DNA of 64,000 nt from positions 41,360 to 105,359 of the forward strand of contig DYJC01000017.1 of the NCBI GenBank assembly GCA_020723305.1, read 5' to 3'. How positions within the stretch are numbered: the first letter of the stretch is position 1; the number at the start of each line of letters is the position of its first letter. The position numbers were made by a program, and so were the translations under genes. The notes beneath the pieces were generated by a model. The model made no database searches. It was not told the DNA's origin and saw nothing but the letters and a program-made list of their open reading frames with translations. Source of the DNA: Desulfosudis oleivorans (GTDB lineage: Bacteria; Desulfobacterota; Desulfobacteria; Desulfobacterales; SURF-7). This document shows positions 55,579 through 64,000 of the stretch, piece by piece.

Positions 55579-56894
55579 TGATTTCTCCTTTCCGTGCGAC
55601 CAAATGTCTCTTTTATGAAAAATGAGGCCAGAAGAGCCGCCAGGGCGGATATGAACAGGAAAAAAAGCAGCGCCGAATACCCTTCCTGCGAATGTCCTCC
55701 GGTCGCATTCTTGGGATATGCATCCAGGATTTTTCCCATAAGAGGCATGAAAACCGCACCCCCCAGAAATGGAAACAGATTGACGGCACCGACGGATGTA
55801 CCGGCGATTTCCACTGGAAACAGCTCTTTGGCCGATGTAAAACCAATGGCCACAATGGCAGAAGAACTCACCGAAAACAGAAAAAATACATAATACAGAG
55901 CGGTTCTCGACAATCCATCCGGGAAAACGAAAAGCAGCGCAAACAGCAGGCTTAATACGGATGAGGAAAGGATAAACAGTTTTTTCCGGCTTTTCAGAAT
56001 ACGGTCGGAAAGCACTCCAAGAAAAGGACTTCCAAAGATCATTCCCCAGGCAATCATGCTCAATATGGAGCCTGCTTCCGCACGGGACATTCCAATCCCA
56101 TGCATGAGATAAGGGCCGCTCCATAAGCCTCCGAAACCAAAAAGGATACCACAGTTAAGAAAAAACCAGATCGCCAGCGGCCAGAAATTCCGCTCCGAGA
56201 TAACCTGCCATGCTCCGCCCAGCAGTGAACTCTTTGCTGAGGAGGATGAATTTCCAATCGGCTCCATTTTCGGATCAATACTCATCTTTTGAGTATCAGC
56301 GGGCTGATCCCGTACCAGCAGCCATGCGAAAATTGCAATGAAAAAAGTCAAAAGACCAATGACCTCAAAGGACAATCGCCATCCCAGACTTGCGGCCATG
56401 GATGCCAGAACCCAGGTAGCCATCAGAACCCCGGCTCCGCCGACGGCATTCAATATCCCGGCCATCAGGGCGAATTCATCTTCCCGATACCATTGGGACA
56501 ATATTTTCATCGTCGGGATAAACACCATGGAAGTGCCGAAACCAACCATTACCCGGCCCAGAAAAGCGACTCCGATTGTCGGAGCCAGGCCAAACAACAG
56601 GCTCCCGATCGCTGCAATGACCAGAAAAAAAGTAACGGTTTTCCGGGGGCCGATGGAATCGGAAAGAAGACCGGCAGGCAACTGCATGGCAGCATAGCAA
56701 TAAAAATAAACAGAGCCCAGCATCCCCAAGATGCTTGCGGTTGTCTTAAATTCCGCTATCAGAACATCCGCCACAACCGACAAAGAGAGCCGGTGGAAAT
56801 AAACAAACAGATACGCCATGGCAAGGATTGAAAAAATTATCCAGCGGTACCCTGCCCTTGTTTCCAACAATTGATCCGGTTGTATTTTTTGCAC
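55575..56894 (-). CDS. MFS transporter
   Basis: A 439 aa inner-membrane transporter with about 12 spans. The loop 2-3 signature is QLPAGLLSDSIGPRKTV, followed by GRVMVGFGTSMVFIP and, in the second half, GVLSDRILKSRKKLFI. The start is GTG 56894 with AAGGAGATATGCA upstream; longer frames upstream have no ribosome site. First gene of the MFS-decarboxylase-EamA unit. The substrate is unknown, probably an organic acid or amino acid. Confidence 0.9.
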   Translation of the reverse strand: MQKIQPDQLLETRAGYRWIIFSILAMAYLFVYFHRLSLSVVADVLIAEFKTTASILGMLGSVYFYCYAAMQLPAGLLSDSIGPRKTVTFFLVIAAIGSLLFGLAPTIGVAFLGRVMVGFGTSMVFIPTMKILSQWYREDEFALMAGILNAVGGAGVLMATWVLASMAASLGWRLSFEVIGLLTFFIAIFAWLLVRDQPADTQKMSIDPKMEPIGNSSSSAKSSLLGGAWQVISERNFWPLAIWFFLNCGILFGFGGLWSGPYLMHGIGMSRAEAGSILSMIAWGMIFGSPFLGVLSDRILKSRKKLFILSSSVLSLLFALLFVFPDGLSRTALYYVFFLFSVSSSAIVAIGFTSAKELFPVEIAGTSVGAVNLFPFLGGAVFMPLMGKILDAYPKNATGGHSQEGYSALLFFLFISALAALLASFFIKETFGRTERRNQ

Positions 56895-57123
56895 TGCATA
56901 TCTCCTTGTATTGAGAATGGTATATAATACGTACCGGATAAAAAACAAAAGAAAAAATTCTTTTTTTTGACATTCCGGCAATCCGGGTGATCCAAAAGAG
57001 CCCCATCCCATTTTCTTTCCCTTGACAGCCGGAACCAAACAGAATAGAAAATGAATAGCATATAATTAACTATACGAAAAAAAGCTGATGAATCAGATAG
57101 TCAACGCTGAAAAAAAATTTTCT

Positions 57124-57264
57124 GGGCCGGTTTCAAGGCCACATGTTGTCATTCCGGCGAAAGCCGGACACACAGTGAAGCGAAGCGCTATCCAGTATTT
57201 CAATTCTTTTCTGGTCACCGGCTTTCGCCGGTGTGACGGTTTTTAATCGTTTTGAAATTGGTTC
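57124..57264. mobile_element. MITE-like inverted-repeat element, copy 4 (diverged)
   Basis: About 141 bp with a decayed left end (GGGCCGGTTTCAAGGCC) and a well-kept right end (TTTTGAAATTGGTTC). The centre shares TTCCGGCGAAAGCCGG and GGCTTTCGCCGGTGTGACG with copy 3. It lies just upstream of the acyl-CoA dehydrogenase gene and so forms part of its 5' region. Confidence 0.78.
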
Positions 57265-57314
57265 TTCTGATTGATCAGCGCACATACACTTTCAGAAAAG
57301 GAGCAATAAAAAAA

Positions 57315-59132
57315 ATGGCGCAATTATTAGCAGATCGTCGGGATATTGATTTTGTCATCTGGGAACAGTTCAACGGAGAAGCGATGTTGAATCATGATTT
57401 ATTTTCCGAATACAGCCGCAAAACCTGTGAACTGATGCTTACCGAAGCCCGTAAACTCGCGATTAATGAAGTCCTGCCGACCATGGTGGATGGTGACAGA
57501 CAGGGTGTGCATCTGGAGAACGGCATTGTCAAGGTTCCCGAGTCCTACCATCGCGTCTACCAGTTGATGAAAGAAGGCGAATGGGGAAATCTTATGGTTT
57601 CCGAAGAGATGGGCGGACAGGGAGCGCCTCCCCATGTGGGTCTTGCCACCATTGAATACTTCATGGCTGCAAACTGGTCTCTCTATTCCTACCTTTCCAT
57701 GGGAAACGGAGCAGCGGAAATGATTCAGCTTTATGGTACGGAGGAACAGAAAACAAAATACATCAAAAAAATGACCTCAGGAACATGGGGCGGCACCATG
57801 CTGTTGACCGAATCCAATGCCGGAAGTGACGTGGGAGCATTGACCACATCGGCTGTAAAAAATGAAGCCGGCACCTATTCTCTGACCGGAGAAAAAATCT
57901 TTATCACCAATGGAGATCATGATCTGGTCGAAAACATTATCCACCCGGTTCTGGCCCGGATCGAAGGCGCGCCCGCCGGAACCAAAGGGATTTCCATCTT
58001 TATTGTCCCCAAATTTCTCGTCAATGATGATGGTTCACTTGGGGAAAGGAATGACATTATCTGCACCGGCGTGGAAGAGAAGATGGGAATACACGGTTCC
58101 GCTACATGCACCATGACCCTTGGCGCAAAGGGGAAATGCGTGGGCTATCTTCTGGGCGAGGAAAACAAGGGGATAAAAGTGATGTTTCACATGATGAATC
58201 ATGCCCGGATGGCTACCGGCCTACAAGGTCTGGCATATGCTTCGGCAGCCTATATGCTGGCCGTGAATTATGCCCGCCGGCGGATTCAGGGACGGGATCT
58301 GGCTGACTTTTTCAATCACAGCGCCCCTTCCGTTCCCATCATCAAACATCCGGATGTCCGAAGAAATCTTCTGAAAATGAAATCCTATGTGGACGGGATG
58401 CGCAGTTTTTTCTACTACACCACCACGATCGGCATGAAGGAAAAACTGGGTGAAACCGAGGAGGATCGATCTTTTCATGGCGACCTTTTTGGTTTGTTTA
58501 CGCCCATTATCAAAGACTATCTTTCCGTCAAGGGACACGATGTCTGTATCCAGGCTATTCAGGTATACGGTGGAGCCGGATATACACAGGATTACCCGGT
58601 GGAGCAATATGCCCGTGACTGCAAGATCGCTTCCATCTATGAGGGTACCAGCGGAATTCAGGCCATGGATTTTCTGGCCCGTAAAATCGGCATGCGGAAC
58701 GGAAAAATCTTCGGGCACTTTATCAATGAAATCCAGAAAACCGTTGCCGCAGCCAAAAATGTAGAAGACCTGACCCAAATCGCCGGAAAATTGGAAACCG
58801 CAGCCAACCGTCTTGTGGAAGTTGTCATGCACATCGGCAAAACCGCCATGTCTCTGGAATACAAGATTGCTTTTGCAAATTCAGTTCCGTTTCTGGAAAC
58901 CGTTGGCGACATCATTATGGCCTGGATGCTTTTATGGAGGGCAGTTGTCGCAGACCAGCAGCTTTCAGCTGATACGAAACAAAAGGATAGTTCTTTTTAC
59001 AAAGGCCAGATCAAAACCGCTGAATTTTTTATCCGGACCCTCCTTCCTGCAACCATAGGGAATATGGAGGCCATCATGAATACCTGCTCGGCTTCGATTG
59101 ATATAGAAGATGATGGTTTTGGGGGAGTATAA
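57315..59132 (+). CDS. acyl-CoA dehydrogenase (long, ~600 aa type)
   Basis: A 605 aa FAD-dependent acyl-CoA dehydrogenase of the longer group (DmdC / FadE-like), with the extra C-terminal helical domain. WGGTMLLTESNAGSDVGAL and ITNGDHDL mark the FAD part; YEGTSGIQAMDFLARKI carries the catalytic Glu. The start at ATG 57315 has AAAGGAGC upstream; a longer frame begins in the mobile element. It heads a unit with an acyl-CoA synthetase and a hybrid kinase. Chain-length preference unknown. Confidence 0.93.
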   Translation: MAQLLADRRDIDFVIWEQFNGEAMLNHDLFSEYSRKTCELMLTEARKLAINEVLPTMVDGDRQGVHLENGIVKVPESYHRVYQLMKEGEWGNLMVSEEMGGQGAPPHVGLATIEYFMAANWSLYSYLSMGNGAAEMIQLYGTEEQKTKYIKKMTSGTWGGTMLLTESNAGSDVGALTTSAVKNEAGTYSLTGEKIFITNGDHDLVENIIHPVLARIEGAPAGTKGISIFIVPKFLVNDDGSLGERNDIICTGVEEKMGIHGSATCTMTLGAKGKCVGYLLGEENKGIKVMFHMMNHARMATGLQGLAYASAAYMLAVNYARRRIQGRDLADFFNHSAPSVPIIKHPDVRRNLLKMKSYVDGMRSFFYYTTTIGMKEKLGETEEDRSFHGDLFGLFTPIIKDYLSVKGHDVCIQAIQVYGGAGYTQDYPVEQYARDCKIASIYEGTSGIQAMDFLARKIGMRNGKIFGHFINEIQKTVAAAKNVEDLTQIAGKLETAANRLVEVVMHIGKTAMSLEYKIAFANSVPFLETVGDIIMAWMLLWRAVVADQQLSADTKQKDSSFYKGQIKTAEFFIRTLLPATIGNMEAIMNTCSASIDIEDDGFGGV

Positions 59133-59213
59133 CCTGGAATCCGCTTTTCACCGGAGTGACGGAATTCGGGTTTTTGTGAGTTTGTCAAATGCAACTATGA
59201 AAAAGGAGGAATA

Positions 59214-61223
59214 ATGGGTTACGCATACCAGAAAGAAGATACACAATCCGGTTTGTTCTTTTCCCAGGTAGAACGATACGGAAACGACGTTTTCATGCGG
59301 GCGAAACTGAACAATGGCGAACCATGTGATGAATGGGTGGATATCACCTGGAATGAGGCTGCAAAGGAAGTAAAGTTCATGGGGGCCGGCCTGATCGAAA
59401 TGGGAATTCAGAAAAAGGACTGCATCGGTATTTTCGCCCATAACCGTCCCAGATGGATCATAACGGATCAGGCCATCCAGGGAGCGGGAGGTGTCGCGGT
59501 GCCGATCTATCCGACCAGCACCGACAAACAGCTTATCTTCATCCTGAACGACTGCGGAGCAAAGGCCATTATCACCGGAGACATCGCCCTTGCGGAACAG
59601 GCCCTTCGAGTAAAACCGGAAGTTCCCTCTCTCCAATTTGTTGCCTGCATGACTTCCGGCCGGGGGCAGTCCGATGAACACCTTATCAGTTACGACCAAC
59701 TGATTCAAAAAGGCAAAAAGTCTCAACCTTCACAAGCCCAGTTTGAACAAAGAAGAAAAGAGCTGGCCCTGGAAGACTATGCATTGATCATCTATACCTC
59801 CGGCACAACCGGAAATCCAAAGGGCGTGGTATTGAACCAGAGCAACCTGAAGGCTCAGACAGATGTTTTACTGAGCACGCCGATTTTGCAGAAAATCCTG
59901 GAAAGAGAAATCCGTCTGGAAAGCCTCTGTTTCCTTCCCCTTTGTCACATCATGGGGAGAACCAATGACTACCACTTGCAGATGGCTCTTGGAAATAAAA
60001 TCGCCTTTGCGGAAAGCATCCAGAAAGTGCAGGACAATCTTCTAGAAATCAGACCCCAGGTTCTGTTTTCAGTCCCGAGGTTGTATGAAAAAATTTATGA
60101 AGCCGTCAAACTGCATGGAGAAACCCTGACCGGACGAAAGAAAAAAGTTTTTGACTGGGCCATGAAGGCAGGAGATGTTGCCTCCGACTACCTGATTGAA
60201 GGAAAACCCATGCCGCCTCCAGTTTCCATAAAATTTGCCCTTTCCAACCTTCTGGTGTACGACAAGATCCGGAAGGTTGTCGGTTTTGACCGGCTTGTCG
60301 TGGCCGGAAGCGGCGGCGGTGCGTTGCCCGGAGAGATCACAAAATTTTTCCGGAGCATGAATATCACCATCACCGAAGGATATGGCCTGACGGAAACCAC
60401 ATCTGCGGTATCCTCCAATGCTCCTGTTTTTGTTGAACCGCTGCCGGACAAATGGATCTACCGGAAGGCCATGGACTGGCTGGTGGACGTGCAGTTTCTG
60501 CTACAGGGAAACGGCATATGCCCATTCAAATCCTTGAAAGGAGCCCTCAAAGCGACCGTTGTATCCAAAACGATTCTTCCCAAGTTTATCATAAAACCGG
60601 GATTTGTCGGACGCCCCTGCAAGGATACGGAAATCAAAATCGCACCAGATGGCGAGATTCTGGTAAAAGGGCCGCAGGTTTTCCGGCAGAGCAACGGGTA
60701 TTTCAATCAAAAGGGAAAAACCGATGAGGTATTCACATCCGACGGATTTTTCATGACCGGAGATGTCGGTGAGTTTGATTCCAATGGATTTTTAAAAATC
60801 ACGGACCGGAAAAAAGAACTGATCGTCACTTCCGGAGGAAAAAACATCGCGCCCCATCCCATTGAGATGGCCCTGGTGATGGACATGTTTATTGACTATG
60901 CCTGTGTGATCGGAGAAGGGAAAAACTACATCACTGCGCTGATCGTTCCCCAGTTTGAACTGCTAAATGGTGTGGCCGGAGAAAAGAACATACCTTATAA
61001 AAACCATGAAGATCTGATCCGGCATCCTGAAATTATAAAATTCTTCGAAGAAAAAGTCAATGAGGTCAATCAGGGCCTGGCGCGGTATGAACAGATCAAA
61101 AAGTTCCGTCTGATCTCCCATCCGTTCAGCGAAGAAACAGGAGAACTGACACCGACCCTGAAAATGAAACGAAGAGTGATCACCGAAAAATACAGTGGTG
61201 AGATTCAAGCCCTGTATGCATGA
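59214..61223 (+). CDS. long-chain acyl-CoA synthetase (AMP-forming)
   Basis: A 669 aa ANL-superfamily ligase that activates a fatty or other carboxylic acid to its CoA ester. The P-loop is IYTSGTTGNPKGVVL. ITEGYGLTETTSAVS and FFMTGDVGEFDSNGFLKITDRKKE (adenylate and hinge motifs) are clear, and the C-terminal Lys region follows. It is 81 bp after the dehydrogenase; together they would start beta-oxidation of a fatty acid. AAAAAGGAGGAATA precedes the ATG. Confidence 0.95.
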   Translation: MGYAYQKEDTQSGLFFSQVERYGNDVFMRAKLNNGEPCDEWVDITWNEAAKEVKFMGAGLIEMGIQKKDCIGIFAHNRPRWIITDQAIQGAGGVAVPIYPTSTDKQLIFILNDCGAKAIITGDIALAEQALRVKPEVPSLQFVACMTSGRGQSDEHLISYDQLIQKGKKSQPSQAQFEQRRKELALEDYALIIYTSGTTGNPKGVVLNQSNLKAQTDVLLSTPILQKILEREIRLESLCFLPLCHIMGRTNDYHLQMALGNKIAFAESIQKVQDNLLEIRPQVLFSVPRLYEKIYEAVKLHGETLTGRKKKVFDWAMKAGDVASDYLIEGKPMPPPVSIKFALSNLLVYDKIRKVVGFDRLVVAGSGGGALPGEITKFFRSMNITITEGYGLTETTSAVSSNAPVFVEPLPDKWIYRKAMDWLVDVQFLLQGNGICPFKSLKGALKATVVSKTILPKFIIKPGFVGRPCKDTEIKIAPDGEILVKGPQVFRQSNGYFNQKGKTDEVFTSDGFFMTGDVGEFDSNGFLKITDRKKELIVTSGGKNIAPHPIEMALVMDMFIDYACVIGEGKNYITALIVPQFELLNGVAGEKNIPYKNHEDLIRHPEIIKFFEEKVNEVNQGLARYEQIKKFRLISHPFSEETGELTPTLKMKRRVITEKYSGEIQALYA

Positions 61224-61272
61224 TCCGTAAATGGTACAATGGAAGAGCCGGCGTGTCCTGCACAGGAGGGCT

Positions 61273-63261
61273 ATGTCAAAACACCATGAACCTTTGATGA
61301 AAGCCATCGAACCCTACTTATCCTTGCATACCGACCTCAAAGAGATGCGCCTGAACCGGCTGAGTCTCAGGTTCACCGGGGAGACGGCAGTACTCGAAGC
61401 ACCCTTCCAATCGCACTTCATCACTCACAACCTGTTACAGATCCGCATTGCCTTATTTATGGGTGCGTTGATGTATGGTTTCTTCGGCATTCTCGACGCA
61501 CTGGTACTGCCCCAATACAAACATATTACCTGGCTGATTCGCTATGCATTTGTCTGTCCGACCATTATGGGTGTTATGGCGGCGACTTTTTTCTCCCGGA
61601 TGCACCGCTATCTGCAGCCGATCAAGTCCTTTCTGATCGCCTTCGGTGGCCTGGGGATCATCCTGATGATCATCGTCGCCCCGGCACCGATCAGTTACTA
61701 TTACTATGTCGGCTTGATTTTAGTCTTCATGTTCGGGTATTCCTTCATCTGTCTTCGCTTCCTGTGGGCAACCTTGAGCGGCTGGTCCATCGTGATTCTG
61801 TATGAGATCGCCGCCACCCTCACGAACACGCCTTCCCTCGAGATGATCAGCAACAGCTTTTTTCTTGTCAGCGGCAACCTCGCTGGGATGCTCGTAGGTT
61901 ATACTATTGAGTATGCAGGTCGGCGTAACTTTTTTCTCATGCAGCTTCTTCTCCGGGAAGAACACAGGATCAAAGAGGCGAATGATCACTTGGAACAGCG
62001 CGTCGCCGAGCGGACCGCCGCGCTGGAGGAGATGAATCGTTCATTGATAAAGGAAATCGCGGAACGACGGCTGGCTGAACAGGACAGGGAGCGTCTGGAA
62101 GTCCAGTTGAAACAGGCCGAAAGGATGGAGGCCATCGGCAAACTTGCCACAGGGGTGGCCCATGACCTCAACAACATTCTAGGCGGGCTCGTGAGCTATC
62201 CGGATCTCTTGCTCATGGACATTCCCAGGGACAGTCGCCTGCACCAATCTATCTCGTTGATCCAGCAATCGGGTATCAAGGCAGCGGCCATCGTTCGGGA
62301 TCTGCTGAGTCTAGCGCGCCAGTCAACAGGGGAAAAGAAGATCGTCAACCTCAACGATGTTGTCAACGAGTACCTCCATTCTCCGGAATATAAAGAGTTC
62401 TTCTCTCATCACCCCCATATTCAAACAGAGGTTGACCTTCAGGCAGACCTTTTGAATGTCAAAGTCTCTTCCGTTCATCTCTCCAAGGCCCTTATGAATC
62501 TTCTCCATAACGCCTTTGAGTCGATCATGATTCGTGGGGTGGTCAGAATTACAACCTATAATCGATATCTTGACCACTCTCTTGAAGCATACGAAAGGAT
62601 CCGGGAAGGAGAATACGCCGTCCTGAGCATTGCGGACACAGGAGTCGGAATTCATAAGCCTGATCTCGACAAGATCTTCGAACCCTTCTTTACCAAGAAA
62701 AAACTGGGCCGCAGCGGAACCGGTCTGGGAATGACTCTGATCTGGTCAACCGTGAAAGACAATGGCGGGTTTATTGATGTTCAAACAGAAGAAGGCAAGG
62801 GCTCGACGTTTGAGCTTTATTTCCCGGCAACACGACAAGAGGTCCCGGAAAAGGAAAAACCCTTCTATCTGGAAGATTGCATAGGGTCGGAAAAAGTTCT
62901 GATCATTGATGACATACCGGAACAGCGGGAAATCGCCGCGGTCATGCTCCGCAAACTGGGTTACACTATTCACACTATTGATAGCGGCGAAGCCGCAATC
63001 GAATACTTACGAAGAGAAAAGGCAGATATCCTGATTCTTGATATGATAATGGATCCCGGGATCGATGGGTGTGAAACTTACCGGCGCATCCTTGAGATAC
63101 ATCCCCGGCAGAAGGCTATAATCGCAAGCGGATTTTCCGAATCCGAACAGGTCAGGGAAGCACAGCGGCTCGGTGCCGGTCCTTATATCCGTAAACCATA
63201 CTCATTTGAACAAATTGCCCGCGCTGTCCGGATTGAACTCGACGGCCGACCATCGTCCTAA
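61273..63261 (+). CDS. membrane hybrid histidine kinase with receiver domain
   Basis: A 662 aa sensor kinase. Six hydrophobic segments (about residues 58-205) form an N-terminal membrane sensor (MASE-like). A coiled coil (HLEQRVAERTAALEEMNRSL) leads to the phospho-acceptor His in GVAHDLNNILGGLVS, the ATPase part (RSGTGLGMTLIWSTVKDN), and a C-terminal receiver with Asp in ADILILDMIMDPG. The start at ATG 61273 has AGGAGGG upstream. It is 49 bp after the acyl-CoA synthetase, so it may sense lipid or fatty-acid state; inferred from position. Confidence 0.93.
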   Translation: MSKHHEPLMKAIEPYLSLHTDLKEMRLNRLSLRFTGETAVLEAPFQSHFITHNLLQIRIALFMGALMYGFFGILDALVLPQYKHITWLIRYAFVCPTIMGVMAATFFSRMHRYLQPIKSFLIAFGGLGIILMIIVAPAPISYYYYVGLILVFMFGYSFICLRFLWATLSGWSIVILYEIAATLTNTPSLEMISNSFFLVSGNLAGMLVGYTIEYAGRRNFFLMQLLLREEHRIKEANDHLEQRVAERTAALEEMNRSLIKEIAERRLAEQDRERLEVQLKQAERMEAIGKLATGVAHDLNNILGGLVSYPDLLLMDIPRDSRLHQSISLIQQSGIKAAAIVRDLLSLARQSTGEKKIVNLNDVVNEYLHSPEYKEFFSHHPHIQTEVDLQADLLNVKVSSVHLSKALMNLLHNAFESIMIRGVVRITTYNRYLDHSLEAYERIREGEYAVLSIADTGVGIHKPDLDKIFEPFFTKKKLGRSGTGLGMTLIWSTVKDNGGFIDVQTEEGKGSTFELYFPATRQEVPEKEKPFYLEDCIGSEKVLIIDDIPEQREIAAVMLRKLGYTIHTIDSGEAAIEYLRREKADILILDMIMDPGIDGCETYRRILEIHPRQKAIIASGFSESEQVREAQRLGAGPYIRKPYSFEQIARAVRIELDGRPSS

Positions 63262-63511
63262 TCGTTTTGCCTTAGGAACTGTAGCAATCGCAATCGGCCA
63301 CGGAGGAATAACACTCGTTGCTGAGGCCACTGGTGTTTCACGCAGAGCTATTACAGAAGGCTGCAAAGAGATAAAAAATTTAGACAAAGCGGCTTTCAGG
63401 TCACAAATTATCCGCAAAAACTGTGTTTTCATCACCAAAGGCGCAACGCCAAAAGATAACAAAAAATCGCAACCATACATGAAATCCAACAAGCCAATTC
63501 AAGCATGCTGA
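63262..63511 (+). pseudogene. transposase remnant, ISAzo13-like
   Basis: The translation contains ALGTVAIAIGHGGITLVAEA, then TGVSRRAITEGCKEIKNL, which resembles the N-terminal part of ISAzo13-family transposases (GxGGxxxVAxATGxSRxTI pattern). No other part of a transposase and no terminal repeats follow. It is fused in frame with the hybrid kinase ORF's overlapping frame and has no start of its own, so it is a fragment. Confidence 0.6.
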
Positions 63512-63806
63512 AATCGAAAAAAAAGAATCCGCAAATAATACGCAATATATATAATCCTGCAATAAACAAAATGATCGTTTTTTCCAAAAATTTAAATTCT
63601 GTTAACCCTGCCAAATAAACAGAAATAAATGTAGCAAAAACAAAAAAATAAGTAACTCCTGCATCCAACGTTAGCATAATTCCTTTATTCATTGCGCTGA
63701 GCCTTGCCAACTCATCATTCCAGTTAAAAAGCTTCCAAAATAATATGTGGATAATTATGTATACAAAGCTAATTGATCCACCAGTATACAATAGTATTTT
63801 TCTCAT
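63432..63806 (-). CDS. small membrane protein of unknown family
   Basis: A 124 aa protein with four hydrophobic segments (about residues 4-26, 45-68, 73-92 and 96-122) and a start like MRKILLYTGGSISFVYIIIH. The C-terminal span overlaps the transposase remnant on the other strand. No domain recognised. The following bases up to 64000 hold no gene I can support. Confidence 0.6.
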   Translation of the reverse strand: MRKILLYTGGSISFVYIIIHILFWKLFNWNDELARLSAMNKGIMLTLDAGVTYFFVFATFISVYLAGLTEFKFLEKTIILFIAGLYILRIICGFFFFDFSMLELACWISCMVAIFCYLLALRLW

Positions 63807-64000
63807 TTATTTCCTATAGTATATAGATTTGTATTGTTAGTTATATATGAAAAACATAACGGAAAGCGAAGCCACCCGCCAATGCACTTGCCGGAAATAA
63901 AACACAGCGGATTGCAGATCATCATTCCTTTTCACAGGAATTTATCAGGAGTTTAAGAAACGATTTTAAAAAATAGGCGGGCAAGCCCGGTTTTAAAGGT

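Noticed and set aside
59131..59213. Possible fifth copy of the inverted-repeat element
   Set aside because: Only a short piece (CTTTTCACCGGAGTGACGG) resembles the element centre; there are no end repeats.

Overview
The window looks like a chromosomal segment of a strictly anaerobic or microaerophilic Desulfobacterota (former Deltaproteobacteria, Desulfobacteraceae-like) bacterium. This is inferred from the gene families present: radical-type 2-hydroxyacyl-CoA dehydratase subunits, a 4-hydroxybutyryl-CoA dehydratase homologue, several acyl-CoA enzymes, VPLPA-CTERM proteins, many two-component and PilZ proteins, and one probable selenoprotein. No rRNA, tRNA, CRISPR array or complete transposase was found. 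All assignments come from reading the sequence; no database search was run.

Layout. 0.5-10.9 kb (mostly minus strand): housekeeping genes (M23 peptidase, folD, a double-ACT protein, argC, a Na/Pi cotransporter, pncB), two lipoproteins and a bacterial homologue of tRNA-queuosine mannosyltransferase. 11-16.5 kb: an operon of DUF2760 protein plus two Hsp70-family proteins, split by a small mobile repeat. 17.3-18.5 kb: a YkgJ-type Cys-cluster protein and a periplasmic solute-binding protein. 18.5-24.6 kb: an acyl-CoA catabolic cluster (two 2-hydroxyacyl-CoA dehydratase subunits, thiolase, crotonase) with TetR and PaaX-like regulators. 24.7-30.1 kb: a redox and stress region with a secreted nickel superoxide dismutase, a rhodanese-ferritin-like fusion, a ferredoxin with an Asp-for-Cys change, and a periplasmic thioredoxin-like selenoprotein with an in-frame UGA and a SECIS-like hairpin. 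30.1-36.4 kb: signalling genes (receiver, two PilZ proteins, sigma-54 activator, PAS/GAF histidine kinase). 36.5-42.7 kb: esterase, HMG-CoA reductase, a double TetR regulator, a 4-hydroxybutyryl-CoA dehydratase homologue and a crotonase. 42.8-44.1 kb: a higBA toxin-antitoxin module and a patch of repeats and gene remnants. 44.5-47.5 kb: two VPLPA-CTERM proteins. 47.7-53 kb: a complete livKHMGF transporter. 53.1-56.9 kb: an MFS - PLP decarboxylase - EamA operon. 57.3-63.3 kb: acyl-CoA dehydrogenase, acyl-CoA synthetase and a hybrid histidine kinase, followed by a transposase remnant and a small membrane protein.

The acyl-CoA genes, the branched-chain amino acid type transporter and the many acyl-CoA-linked regulators suggest growth on organic or amino acids through CoA thioesters. 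The most notable items are the predicted selenoprotein (28468-29580), the Sec-exported Ni-SOD (25203-25664), and a family of 122-143 bp inverted-repeat elements (171, 13760, 30614, 57124). Two of these elements have rewritten the C-terminus of a host gene in the same reading frame.
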